The notes under the pieces are model-generated. The model was not told the origin of the DNA. It worked only from the letters and a program-made list of their open reading frames with translations, and ran no database searches. Shown here in pieces: positions 21,886 to 32,561 of a DNA stretch of 64,000 nucleotides. How positions within the stretch are numbered: position 1 is the stretch's first letter; every line of letters begins with the position of its first letter. The stretch lies in assembly GCF_048569485.1 (NCBI RefSeq), contig NC_134354.1:441729279-441793278 (forward strand). The letters are read 5' to 3'. The stretch comes from Anomaloglossus baeobatrachus (lineage: Eukaryota > Chordata > Amphibia > Anura > Aromobatidae). The translations under genes and the position numbers were made by a program.

Positions 21886-23540
21886 CAGTTAGGTCCAGAA
21901 ATATTTGGACAGTGACACAAGTTTTGTTATTTTAGCGGTTTACAAAAACATGTTCAGAAATAAAATTATATATATAATATGGGCTGAAAGTGCACACTCC
22001 CAGCTGCAATATGAGAGTTTTCACATCCAAATCGGAGAAAGGGTTTAGGAATCATAGCTCTGTAATGTATAGCCTCCTCTTTTTCAAGGGACCAAAAGTA
22101 ATTGGACAAGGGACTCTAAGGGCTGCAATTAACTCTGAAGGCGTCTCCCTCGTTAACCTGTAATCAATGAAGTAGTTAAAAGGTCTGGGGTTGATTACAG
22201 GTGTGTGGTTTTGCATTTGGAAGCTGTTGCTGTGACCAGACAACATGCGGTCTAAGGAACTCTCAATTGAGGTGAAGCAGAACATCCTGAGGCTGAAAAA
22301 AAAGAAAAAATCCATCAGACAGATAGCAGACATGCTTGGAGTAGCAAAATCAACAGTCGGGTACATTCTGAGAAAAAAGGAATTGACTGGTGAGCTTGGG
22401 AACTCAAAAAGGCCTGGGCGTCCACGGATGACAACAGTGGTGGATGATCGCCGCATACTTTCTTTGGTGAAGAAGAACCCGTTCACAACATCAACTGAAG
22501 TCCAGAACACTCTCAGTGAAGTAGGTGTATCTGTCTCTAAGTCAACAGTAAAGAGAAGACTCCATGAAAGTAAAATACAAAGGGTTCACATCTAGATGCA
22601 AACCATTCATCAATTCCAAAAATAGACAGGCTAGAGTTAAATTTGCTGAAAAACACCTCATGAAGCCAGCTCAGTTCTGGAAAAGTATTCTATGGACAGA
22701 TGAGACAAAGATCAACCTGTACCAGAATGATGGGAAGAAAAAAAGTTTGGAGAAGAAAGGGAACGGCACATGATCCAAGGCACACCACATCCTCTGTAAA
22801 ACATGGTGGAGGCAACGTGATGGCATGGGCATGCATGGCTTTCAATGGCACTGGGTCACTTGTGTTTCTTGATGACATAACAGCAGACAAGAGTAGCCGG
22901 ATGAATTCTGAAGTGTACCGGGATATACTTTCAGCCCAGATTCAGCCAAATGCCGCAAAGTTGATCGGACGGCGCTTCATAGTACAGATGGACAATGACC
23001 CCAAGCATACAGCCAAAGCTACCCAGGAGTTCATGAGTGCAAAAAAGTGGAACATTCTGCAATGGCCAAGTCAATCACCAGATCTTAACCCAATTGAGCA
23101 TGCATTTCACTTGCTCAAATCCAGACTTAAGACGGAAAGACCCACAAACAAGCAAGACCTGAAGGCTGCGGCTGTAAAGGCCTGGCAAAGCATTAAGAAG
23201 GAGGAAACCCAGCGTTTGGTGATGTCCATGGGTTCCAGACTTAAGGCAGTGATTGCCTCCAAAAGGATTCGCAACAAAATATTGAAAATAAAAATATTTT
23301 GTTTGGGTTTGGTTTATTTGTCCAATTACTTTTGACCTCCTAAAATGTGGAGTGTTTGTAAAGAAATGTGTACAATTCCTACAATTTCTATCAGATATTT
23401 TTGTTCAAACCTTCAAATTAAACGTTACAATCTGCACTTGAATTCTGTTGTCGAGATTTCATTTCAAATCCAATGTGGTGGCATGCAGAGCCCAACTCGC
23501 GAAAATTGTGTCACTGTCCAAATATTTCTGGACCTAACTG
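21886..23540 (+). mobile_element. Tc1-group transposon, nearly complete
   Basis: The 35-bp ends (CAGTTAGGTCCAGAAATATT, continuing GGACAGTGACACAA) are inverted and almost identical. TA lies on both sides (21884-21885 and 23541-23542). A second inverted pair lies inside (CCAAAAGTAATTGGACAA near 22090; TTGTCCAATTACTTTTGACC near 23317), so the ends have an IR/DR-like layout. At 1655 bp with one transposase gene it has full Tc1 architecture. It sits in the last dtx2 intron and looks fairly young. Confidence 0.9.
22245..23335 (+). pseudogene. Tc1-like transposase, two frameshifts
   Basis: It starts at MRSKELSIEVKQNILRL. The first block (22245-22595) is the paired-type helix-turn-helix DNA-binding part (IRQIADMLGVAKSTVGYI, GRPR hook-like motif, STVKRRL). 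The catalytic part has WTDETKINLYQND (first Asp), VQMDNDPKHTAKAT (second Asp) and WPSQSPDLNPIEHAF (Glu), with the DD34E spacing of Tc1. Codons shift by one base near 22575-22590 and again in the run of As near 22734-22741, so no single frame spans it. Total length would be about 360 residues, normal for Tc1. It is non-functional as read, but only lightly damaged. Confidence 0.9.
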
Positions 23541-23740
23541 TATATATGAAAGGATAATGAGCACAGCCCCAGAGGTAGTGTTACAGCCGCACGGGAGACT
23601 GGCAAGCATATGCGCCCGCTTTTCCCCATTTTTAATTATCCGAGTTGTTTTATCCGGATAGTTACATTGAGTTCCCTGAGAACTCTTGACCAGGGGTCAG
23701 TGCACGGGTACTTTGAACCTGCGTCGATCCGGACTTTTAT

Positions 23741-24187
23741 AGTCTGCATCTGCCCATCACTACTGAAGAGTAGAATCATATTGCCAGGTAATTTTTATCA
23801 TACAATGTATGCTGTAAAAAAAAAGTTCCAAAAAGAAAAACAATTTTTTTTTCCTTTCACTTCAAAAAACGAAAAAAAAAAAAAAAATGGAAATCGGCTA
23901 TGTCGGGAGAGGGAGTGTTCAATCTCTCAGTGATTATTATCTGGAGACACCCACTTGGGCCTAACAAAAATGATGCTCAGATGCTAAATATTTTTACAAA
24001 ATCCCGGCAAAAAAATAAAAACAAATGTTTTACTCCACTCTGCAATCACTATTATATTGTGTCCAATTCAACATGAAAAATGTAGTGAAATGTCCTCTTT
24101 AATCAAGTGTAGACAAAGTGTGCACTTTTGTTAAGACCTAAAAAGATCTAAAAAGTTAACTATATAAAGAAAAATTAAGAACATATT
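23741..24187. repeat. Partial R2-like sequence
   Basis: Contains ATATTGCCAGGTAATTTTTATC, like R2 phrases at 36500 (ATATTACCAGGTCAGTTTTACC), followed by A-rich and T-rich tracts. Beyond 23930 I see nothing recognisable. Confidence 0.4.
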
Positions 24188-24189
24188 TA

Positions 24190-24728
24190 CCGTTTTTTTT
24201 TCGTTTTATAAGATGCACCGGATTATAAGACGCACCCCAAATTTGGAACGAAAAAAAAAAAAAAAAAAAAGGTACAAAAAAAATATGGGGTCCGTTTATA
24301 ATCTGGTGGTGTCTTACCAGGGAGGGGGGCCTGCAGAGGAGCGGGGTCACAGGAGGCAGGGGCGGTACTGGAGTACTGCAAGTAGTATAGAGGGGGGTCG
24401 CGCTGCTCTGTGCGGTTGCCGGCAACGCCGCGCTGCTCTGTGCGGGGGCCGGCGACTCGGGTGCTGCTCTGTGCGGGGCTGGTGACGGAGCAGCCGAGCA
24501 GGACGGAGCAGCCGAGCACAGAGCAGGACGGAGCGGCCCATTCCAGAACAGCGTCGCACAGACCAGCAGTGCGGTCAACACAGTGCACTGCTCGGAGCAT
24601 CTCCTTGCCTCCTGTGATCTCTCTGCACAAGCCACCGGTAAGCTACATTCGGATTTTAAGACGCACCCCTCATTTTCCTCCCAAAGTTTTGGGAGGAAAA
24701 GTGCGTCTTCTAATCTGGAAAAATACGG
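24190..24728. mobile_element. TA-flanked element, CCGTTTTTTTT ends
   Basis: TA at 24188-24189 and 24729-24730 bounds ends with ATTATAAGACGCACC and, on the right, TTTTAAGACGCACCC and GTGCGTCTTCTAATCTGG. It is a shorter relative of 13721-14690. The GC-rich centre repeats GGCTGCTCTGTGCGG-like units. The frames inside are artefacts. Confidence 0.65.
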
Positions 24729-24968
24729 TACTTCTATTTTTAGCAATGTTCACCTATTTACAGCAAAGTATGCAATATGAAAAGCTGTCCTTTAGATGGC
24801 ACTGTGACACGTATTTTATGAGGCTGCTGAAAATGTGTAGCCAATAACAGATCAGTATCTCCAACGTATTTATTGTATTAGGGTTGTAATCTGTTTATAA
24901 CTAGTAGTTGCTTTGTAAATGCAACATGGAATAAATCAATACAGGCACACAGGTGGTATACAGCTTAC

Positions 24969-25058
24969 TAATCTGCCTTTGGCATTGTCTGGGAGATAGC
25001 AGTGACGAGGGAATCCTCTTGCTGTATACGGTTTTCCTGGGTTAGGATGTTCAGATCC
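24969..25058 (-). CDS. dtx2: Deltex E3 ligase, internal exon
   Basis: A 30-codon exon lies between the acceptor TTTCAG and the donor GTAAGC. It encodes [20 protein letters not shown] then [10 protein letters not shown], the most conserved block of the Deltex C-terminal domain. It is phase 0 at both ends. It joins the preceding exon as GGIQ|GSEH and the next as GRL|VLEL. Most Deltex proteins have Lys where this one ends in Leu (GRK). The change sits at the splice junction and is read directly from the sequence. [11 protein letters not shown] favours DTX2. Confidence 0.9.
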
Positions 25059-25424
25059 CTGAAAGAAAACACAAAAGTAGGATATTAAAATATCCATAGA
25101 CATATGTAAAAATATAAAAATTGAAAAGAAAAAGGTGACTTCGAGAAATTGCAAATGATAAATTGGGGTGACATTTTTTAGAAACCTCTTGATTTACAGT
25201 ATCTATTATGAGTGCCAAATTGAGAAACACTCAGTTCGACACCATGGCAAGCTTTAATAAACTGTGGTTTTAATTATTTACTTTGAATAAAATTAAAGTA
25301 ACAAAAGTGATCTAAAATAGATCAATATTTGGTGTGATGCCCTTTTGCCAAATAAAAGTGCATCAATTCTTCTAGATACATTTGCACAAAGTTAAGGATT
25401 TTTTTAGGATTATAGTCAGGTGAA
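25059..25424. other. Intron, no recognisable feature
   Basis: AT-rich intronic DNA with no recognised repeat. Confidence 0.4.
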
Positions 25425-26225
25425 TAAACCAATTATATAAAAGGTGATAATGGTCATTTTGATATAACTTCCTAATTGCTGGAGTCCTACTGCTGAGACT
25501 CCCACTGACCTTGCGCAGGCCCTCTGAAGAGTTCCATGTGAATAAAGCAATAGTCGATCATGCGCACTGCCACTCCCCTTCATTCTTGATGGGACTGCCA
25601 CAGTTAGCAGATCACTGTACTCGGATGGTCTGCAGCACTTTCATTAGGCATAAGACACACGGCTTGAAAAAATAGGAGCAAGTGGAATGCGATAAAACAT
25701 TCCACTCGGACCAATATTACTCTATATGCCAGCACCATTGAGCGATTATTTTCTCAGCATGCTGCGAATTCAATGCGATGCGATCCTTTTTCTCTCTCGC
25801 ACCCAGTTTATGGGGCGAGAGAAAAATGGCACTGCACTCGCAGTACATCGGTGTAATGCGAGCGCAGAGCGAGAATGGCAATAGCCGGCAATGGAGGAAA
25901 GAGGGAGATAAATACCATCCTCCCCTCCGCAGCACCGGCCCTCCCCTCCGCAGTTAAGGTCCGATCGCATGATCGGACCTCAGTCGCAATGACACTCGGC
26001 TCCCCTGGTAATGCCAGCGTGAGCAGAGTGTCATGCGAGAATCGCAGTAGTGCCTGTGTGGCCCCAGCCTTAGAATGAGCTGAGCAACAGTGTTCATGAT
26101 TGACCAAGGCTCTATTCACACCGGGCTCTTCATAGTCCTGGTTCTTGGAATTGGTGGGGGGGTCCCAGTCATCAGAAAATTATGGATAGGGGATAACTTC
26201 CAAAATCTAGAATATCTCTTTAATG
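25425..26225. mobile_element. TTAA-type MITE hosting a nested element
   Basis: The left end (AAAGGTGATAATGGTCATTTTG) and right end (ATAACTTCCAAAATCTAG, ATATCTCTTTAA) flank a typical non-coding interior (ACTGCTGAGACTCCCACTG; TGGGGGGGTCCCAGTCATC). It is related to 44569-44880. A TWA-type MITE (25647-26069) is inserted inside. Confidence 0.45.
25647..26069. mobile_element. TTA-flanked MITE, nested
   Basis: TTA at 25644-25646 and 26070-26072 bounds imperfect inverted ends (GGCATAAGACACACGG and CTGTGTGGCCCCAGCC). The interior has GTCCGATCGCATGATCGGAC. The duplication fits PIF/Harbinger. It sits in the intron between dtx2 exons. Confidence 0.6.
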
Positions 26226-27365
26226 CAAAGAGATGAAAAATTATATTTTTTCTAATAAAATAATAATTTAGCCTGAAAATTGCAACTATGCCAGCATAGT
26301 GCCCTATAAATTATGCCCACCTTGTGCCACTGGAGATTGGCTGACTGGAGAGCTCAGAAGCGATGAAGCTGTTTGGATTTAGGAGCACATATTTCACTGG
26401 ATACTATTTAGAGATGGCAGGGGGGAGGGTTTCAGCTACCAATAACAAGGACACCCCTATATTTCCTTTAGTAGATGATGGACCTGAGTGGGGGCTTGTT
26501 TATGGAATGAAATGAAGCTTATATTTGTACCATTTTAGGATATAAGATTTTTCATTGCTTTTAAAGGTTGGGTTCACATTTATCCTCTTCGCTACGCTGA
26601 GCACTTACATAGGAGTTTTCATCTAAATCCCCCAAAATAACATTTTGTGAAGGAGCCTTTCACTAGAATGAAGCCGATGGTGTCACTTTGGACTCTGTAT
26701 GGCTTTTGATATAGTTGTCAATTGTTCAATCTGTTGCTTGTTTTTTCTGTGAGAAGTTTTTATTGGTACGATTTTCAAGTACATAACATTTTAAGATTGC
26801 TAATTATTTTTTGATGGCAGAATTAACGAAACTCAATTTTTATTTTTTTTTACTTACCCCGCTCACTGTGCGGTGAAAGTGATAAGCTAGCTTAAGTTGT
26901 TCAGGTCAGTTTGATTACAATGACACCAAAGTTATATTTTAAATTTTTTTTTACATATGTCTTTTTGCTTGCTTTTTATTAAATATTTTGAATATAAAAG
27001 ATATATAGAGATATATATATAGAGATAGATAGATAGATATATATATATATATATATATATATCTATCTATATCTATATCTATCTATATCTATCTATATTA
27101 GTGATGGCAATAAGGTGTATATACACATCAGGCCACTACACTCCAAGACAATTATTTGCAACTATTGGGACCTGCAATGGGATTAAAGAGGGAGTGCTCT
27201 GCTTTTGTTAGCCATCTAGATGCCACTCTCTCAATCAACAGTCATATCTAGGGGGTTAAGTTACCGCAATCTGTGTTAAAAGTTATCATGGCCTCTGCAG
27301 CAGGGTGTCTGCTATAATATACAGCGGACCCGCACTACATTTTGTGATCATTAAGGGGTTAAGCT
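26226..27365. repeat. Repeat-rich intron segment with (GATA/TA)n
   Basis: The segment from 26740 to 27365 resembles the R2/CCCCTTCA family (GTACGATTTTCAAGTACATAAC; ends ATTAAGGGGTTAAG). At 27000-27100 lie GATA and TA repeats whose two halves are inverted (AGATAGATAGATATATA...TATCTATCTATATC). The first 320 bp have no recognised feature. Confidence 0.5.
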
Positions 27366-27832
27366 GTTGTAGTAACCAGCTACTGAGGCATTACATAGCA
27401 GTTATTGCAAAGCAGCTTTGTCATTTCTGGAAAATTAAGCTTTGAAATCTCGTGTCATGACAAAAAATGGAATTCTTTTCCTCATAACTAAAATGGGGAA
27501 TGGTTCCCAGACAAAGCAATAATTCCCATCATTATTACCCACCTAGTGCCACGCCTTGGACTTACATGACTTCACTTCAGTGCCACTACATTACTGTTGA
27601 ATTCACATATGGCACACTATTGCACAAAAGTCTGCAACTTCATCATCTGATTAGAATTTGTAGAAATCCATGCATTTGCCACCAACACAACCCCATTCTG
27701 ATGAATGGAACACATTTTTAAAAGGTCTGGAAAAAGTGGCGTGCTATTTATTGTATGCATATGGAGATCTGAAAGTGCACACAGCATACTAGAGACAGTT
27801 TAGAGATGGGTGCAATCACTTGTCTACAGTAC
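27366..27832. other. Intron, no recognisable feature
   Basis: Apparently unique intronic sequence just 3' of the exon at 27833-27994 on the minus strand. Confidence 0.4.
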
Positions 27833-27994
27833 CTGTATTCCACCAGTGATGGTATACACAATGTGGATTGTGGCACAATCTTGATGACCAGGCAAGGACT
27901 GAGGGATTGGGAAAATGTCCATTTTTCCATCTGGCTGGGTTCCAGTCTTTTCACCATATATCGTCTTGCAAGCTGGACACTGTAAACTTCCATC
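27833..27994 (-). CDS. dtx2: Deltex E3 ligase, internal exon (RING end / DTC start)
   Basis: A 54-codon exon lies between the acceptor TTCTAG and the donor GTACTG. It starts [20 protein letters not shown], the last Cys pair of the RING finger plus the linker into the DTC domain. It then reads [25 protein letters not shown] and GGIQ. It is phase 0 at both ends and continues the upstream exon as [18 protein letters not shown] is characteristic of Deltex 1/2/4. [12 protein letters not shown] is closer to DTX2 than to DTX1 or DTX4 as I remember them. Confidence 0.9.
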
Positions 27995-28293
27995 CTAGAA
28001 AATAAAAATTAGAGAAGTGTCCACTAAGAACGTAGTACAGTGTTTAATGGAAGTTCTACATAATAAGTTATGCACACATGTCTCTCACTGAAAGCATGCA
28101 GCGCTGAATGGGCCTCTATGGGCGGTCATCTGTCCTCCATGTGCAGCGCCCAGTGACCCCAGGTAAAGATAAAGCAACTATACCTCATGTTATTCCCCCT
28201 GTTACCAGACGGGGAGGATATGTGCAGTCTGATTTAGTGAAGATAGGGAAAGGAAATGAGAGGTGAGGAAACAATGTTGTATCCATTTTTCTA

Positions 28294-28307
28294 TCTAATA
28301 TATAAAG

Positions 28308-28348
<41 letters not shown>

Positions 28349-29371
28349 TGTGGGTGTGTGGGTGTGTGGGTGTGTGGGTGTGTGGGTGTGTGGGTGTGTG
28401 GGTGTGTGGGTGTGTGGGTGTGTGGGTGTGTGGGTGTGTGGGTGTGTGGGTGTGTGGGTGTGTGGGTGTGTGGGTGTGTGTGTCCACTAAAGGAATCCGC
28501 GCCGTTGCATTTACAATCACGAAATTTTGCACAGATGCCTCATGTGACCCAGGGAGCGTCGTAGACTATGTTTTGACAGAAAAATGTAACCCCGTGCTTT
28601 ACAGTTAGTTTCTAAAATCCTGCCGCCATTAAAGAAAATGGAGGTGGGAGCTATAGGTTATTAATAGCAACTGTCAGTAATTGCTAAAGGAACAAAATAA
28701 ACTGTTAGTTGAAGCTTATGCGTGGTTATATGATGTCAGTGGAGAGATGGAGCGACAAGGCGGGAAGAGAGAGACAAGGCGGGAAGAGAGAGACAAGGCG
28801 GGAAGAGAGAGACAAGGCGGGAAGAGAGAGACAAGGCGGGAAGAGAGAGACAAGGCGGGAAGAGAGAGACAAGGCGGGAAGAGAGAGACAAGGCGGGAAG
28901 AGAGAGACAAGGCGGGAAGAGAGAGACAAGGCGGGAAGAGAGAGACAAGGCGGGAAGAGAGAGACAAGGCGGGAAGAGAGAGACAAGGCGGGAAGAGAGA
29001 GACAAGGCGGGAAGAGAGAGACAAGGCGGGAAGAGAGAGACAAGGCGGGAAGAGAGAGACAAGGCGGGAAGAGAGAGACAAGGCGGGAAGAGAGAGACAA
29101 GGCGGGAAGAGAGAGACAAGGCGGGAAGAGAGAGACAAGGCGGGAAGAGAGAGACTGGAAGAGAGAGACAGACGGGAAAAGATACAGAAATAGAGAGAGA
29201 CAGAGACACAGAGATGGAGACCGATAGACTGATACAAATACAAACAGACAGACAGACAGACAAGGAAAGAGACAGACAGAGAGACAGACAGACAGCGACA
29301 CACAGACAAAGACTGGGAGAGAGACAGAGAGACAGTTACTATCCCGGGCAATGCCCGGGTACTACAGCTAG
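28294..29371 (+). mobile_element. Non-autonomous Helitron with minisatellites
   Basis: It starts TCTAATATATAAAGCTG after an A. It ends with the hairpin CCCGGGCAATGCCCGGG, then TACTACAGCTAG before a T. This is the same family as 16023-16734: both have a GT-rich repeat right after the start and a GAGACA-rich tract before the 3' hairpin. Here the GT part is an 8-bp GGGTGTGT array (about 28342-28480) and the purine part a 19-bp array. It lies in the intron between 37378 and 27994. Confidence 0.88.
28757..29153. repeat. 19-bp minisatellite inside Helitron
   Basis: About 20 near-perfect tandem copies of GGGAAGAGAGAGACAAGGC. Because 19 is not a multiple of three, all frames on both strands stay open and give long repetitive false proteins. 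The near-identity of units implies recent expansion or homogenisation. Confidence 0.95.
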
Positions 29372-30573
29372 TTATAGATAAAGCAGAAGAAAAAGCAACT
29401 GCACATTTCACCACCGCACCTCACCATGACTGTCAACTCTACAAAGCAAATGTTTACTGGAAGATAGAGGAAAACATTTTTTAATTTTTCAATTCTGCAA
29501 AATATGTGAAGATCCAAAACTTATGAACTGAAAGTATTTGAAGACCCCTTTTAAGCATTGAAATCTATACATGAGCGAACTGATTGACATGACCATGGCT
29601 GTTGGACTGAGCCCTGTGAACTGCCTCCTACCTGTCACAACCTTTGGCACATATTTGTAGACTTGGTGAAGTCAGACCACAGACATGGCTGCTTGACCAG
29701 GACCTTGCGAATCGATCCGCTCATCTCTATTTAATACTGGTTGGTAATTCAGTCCCATTGCCACAAGTATATAAGATCCAGCCTTAGGCATGTAGTCTAC
29801 CTTTACTAACAATTTTGAAAGAAGGTCAATCTCCCGTGGTACTGTATTAGGATGCCACAAGTCAGTTTATGAAGATTCCTACCTCCTAAATATTCTAAGT
29901 AGTGTTATAGAAAAGTGGAAGCATTTAGGATCCACAGAAACTCAGCCGCGAAGTGATCATGTAAAATTACAGAGCAGGGGTGGATGAATACGCAGGCACA
30001 TAAAAGAATAAAAGTCGCCAATGATTTACTTAAGACAATAAGCTCCTCTGACATGAACTTTGCGCTGGGAGCTTCAAGGTATTGGCTTCCATGTGTGAGC
30101 AGCTCTTTGCAAACCTTACAACCCCAAGTATGAGATGCAGTAACGCACCCCAGCACCGGAGCAGTAGAAACATGCTTTATGGAGTGAAGAATCACACTAC
30201 TGTGGCAGTGTAAAGAATGTCTGGGATTGGCTATTTCCAAGAGAACGATACGTGTCTGAATGCATTGCGAGTAACTGTAAAGTTTGGTGGAGGGATATTG
30301 CCAAAGTTTGGTGGAGGCATTTTTCAGGCTGCTGTTTGGCAACAGCATATCAATATTCCATCGAAGCAGACATCCGGTCAAATAAAACAGTGAAGGCTGC
30401 AGCGGACAAGCATCCACTCGCTGGCTACTGCATGCGCATTACAAGAAATGTCACGCTTCAGAAACCGTGGAGTCAACATCGCTGGAATGTCTCTGTAGGA
30501 GCTGAGTATACACTTTTTATCTTATATGGGTTCCTGAATAGATTAAACTGAGGTTGTCCCTTGTTGGACAACC
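29372..30573. other. Intron, no recognisable feature
   Basis: No exon or intact repeat is supported. A weak Tc1-like echo (GTAAAGTTTGGTGGAGG, near 30270-30320) resembles the GG-rich VKHGGG region of Tc1 transposases, but is too short to call. Confidence 0.35.
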
Positions 30574-30818
30574 ACACCCTTCACGACATAGGACGTACGT
30601 TTACGTCATATATAATGTCCCTGCCTTTGATGTTGGCTCCACGTTGAGCTCAGATCTTTTCCTGCACATTTCAGCTGATTTAATAGTTAGTCATGTGCCT
30701 TTAACAGCTAAGGGTGGATAGCAACAGAAGTGGGTGGAAAAAAAAAAGGTTTAATCCATGCTGCCAGAGGAAGATCACTGAAGATCGATGGGGATTAAAA
30801 GCATCTGATTTTATTGTT

Positions 30819-30862
30819 CAACGCGTTTGAGTCATCCAACCCCTTCTCCAGCAACAAGATCA
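30819..30862 (-). ncRNA. Degenerate hammerhead-like motif
   Basis: The minus strand reads TTGTTG-CTGGAGA-AGGGGTTGGATGACTC-AAACGCGTT-GAACAA. Helix I (TTGTT/AACAA) and a wobble-containing helix II (GGGTT/GACTC) can still form. The core has changes (CTGGAGA, and a lost G before AAAC), so this copy is a relic. Confidence 0.5.
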
Positions 30863-30874
30863 ATAATGTACATT

Positions 30875-30930
30875 GATTTTATTCCTGAATATGGGGGTCG
30901 CATGACTGAAACGCGTAGAACCATAAAATC
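30875..30930 (+). ncRNA. Hammerhead-like motif with long helix I
   Basis: GATTTTA (30875-30881) pairs with TAAAATC (30924-30930). TTC (30882-30884) pairs with GAA (30918-30920), leaving a CCA bulge. The core reads CTGAATA instead of CTGANGA, then helix II around GTC-GCAT-GAC, then GAAAC (30908-30912) and GCGTA. The fold is preserved although the core is damaged, so it was probably once active. Confidence 0.6.
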
Positions 30931-32116
30931 AGGTACTTTTAATCTCCATCGATCTTCCTCTGGCAGCGCAGATTAACCCTTTTCTTCCACCCGCTTCTGT
31001 TGCGGTTTCCATGGGTTCTGCAGCAGCCGGTTATACTACATATTGATGGCAATTGGGTCTTTACACAACTGTACCAGGTTAGTGCAACTATAATAATTTT
31101 TTGCAGATACTGCTGGATAAGACCCCATTTGCACCCCTCCCCCCTTTTTCTTGTCTTCAGTTTTTTTTCATAAGCTATGGGTGGATGACAGATCCGCCGG
31201 TGGCTGTTAACCTGTTAAATCTGTCAAATCACTGACAACAGGATATAACACACACCGGCGAGGAAGGTGCATTATGCCCTGCTCCCATTCGCATGCCTAT
31301 GACATGATCATGGGGCACTGATGAGTGTCGATAACCCCTGTGCCTAGCAAAACGATCCTCCTGTAAAGGCTGACTGTGAGCCAACATTCAAGGGAGATTG
31401 TGATTTCTGCTTATACAGAGCTTCAAGTCCTCTAAGGAGACTATTAAATACAATAAAAATTGCAAAAAAAGTTTTTAAATAAAATATATATATATATAAG
31501 CAAATAATGTGGTGTTTGCTCATTTGAAAAAAAAAAAATTCACATTTGGTATTGCTGCATTGCGAAATGTCCAATCTATCAAAATACAACATGAATTAAT
31601 CTGATTGGTAAACAGTAGTGAGGAGGCGTGGCCTGCTTTCCCATGTGAAGACACAGGGACTTGGTGCTCCTGCTTCTAATCACCAGCAACAGGGTTTTTA
31701 GCCTTTTTAAAGGCTCATCTCCCTACCAAAGCAACAGGACAGAGCGCAGGAGTGCACAGAGAGCATTTTGATCCTACTTGGGACTTCTTAGGACTTTGCC
31801 TCATCTAATTAATTACAAGGAGGCCTGAACCCATGATGCAGCCCTAAGGAGCCATTACAGTCTGGGTCTCCTGCCTCTTTTATCTATCTGGGACATCCAC
31901 TACCAAGACTCCTAACACAACAGCAAGAACTCAACAGATAAATACAAAGCTTCATAGATTTCCTGCAACCAGGTGAGCAATACCACTTTATTCTGGTCTA
32001 ATATCACTACATTGCACTGTTTGCTCTCTGGCTCCTAGCAGTGGCTCATATTACCACATCCTGTCAGCTCTGACAAACTCCCACAGTGATAATTATTCAA
32101 GAGCTCTTCTCAGTAA

Positions 32117-32561
32117 AGCTGGGTTTACACACTGCAACATCGCAAAGGACATCGCTGTAACGTCACCGGTTTTGTGACGTAATAGCGACCTCCCTTAGTC
32201 TCTGCTAAGTAGCTGGTGAGCTGTCAAACAGGCACAACGCAACAGCGATCCGGACCTGCAGAGCGACCTAGCTGGTTGTTGGGGACGTTGATAAGCAGCC
32301 TTTTGAAAGGGAAGTTGCTAACAAAGTCGCTGCAAAGTCTTTCACACACTGAAACTTTCCAGAGATGCATGCTGCACAGCGGGAAACAAAGGACCTAGGA
32401 ATGGTCCTGAACGATTTGTAACGATTACAACTTCACAGCAGGGGCCAGGTCGCTGATAGGTTTCACACACTGCAATGTCGCTGGGGAGGTCGCTGTAACG
32501 TCACAAAACCGGTGACGTTACAGCGATGTCGTTTGAGATGTTGCAGTGTGTAAACCCAGCT
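32117..32561. mobile_element. TAA-flanked MITE nested in LINE 5' region
   Basis: TAA at 32114-32116 and 32562-32564 bounds long inverted ends (AGCTGGGTTTACACACTGCA; complement on the right, near-perfect over 28 bp). The interior has GTAACGTCACCGG and GGTGACGTTACAGC as inverted blocks. It is younger than the LINE it sits in. Confidence 0.75.

Larger units (their letters stand above)
21645..23740. repeat. R1 copy split by a Tc1 insertion
   Basis: The left part (21645-21885) carries GTCGCCCCCATTTTTGATACCC and AACTGCCAG-type phrases. The right part (23541-23740) resumes with ATGAGCACAGCCCC and GGGAGACTGGCAAGCATATG. The right phrase corresponds to AGACTGGCAAGTATG in the copy at 2045-2500. The Tc1 element therefore landed in an existing R1 copy. 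Confidence 0.6.
30724..31172. mobile_element. Palindromic hammerhead-bearing insertion
   Basis: It is bounded by AGCTAAGGGTGGATAGCA (30706-30723) and AGCTATGGGTGGATGACA (31173-31190), 15 of 18 identical, read as an old target duplication. The arms (about 30721-30855 and 30880-31013) are inverted copies: AACAGAAGTGGGTGG, CTGCCAGAGGAAGATC and CATCTGATTTTATTG match in reverse. A tail (31014-31172) contains GGATAAGACCCCATTTGC, also present near 50720 and 49182. There is one hammerhead-like motif per arm. Confidence 0.65.

Noticed and set aside
24156-24847. Proline/serine- and arginine-rich frames on both strands
   Set aside because: They coincide with the GC-rich centre of a TA-flanked transposon and have no domain.
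28681-29414. Long repetitive frames (RERQGGKRETRREERDKAG and its complement)
   Set aside because: A stop-free 19-bp repeat opens all frames; the array lies inside a Helitron.
31315-31345. CACTGATGAGTGTCGATAACCCC as a further hammerhead candidate
   Set aside because: The GAAAC block is missing and no helix I partner exists.
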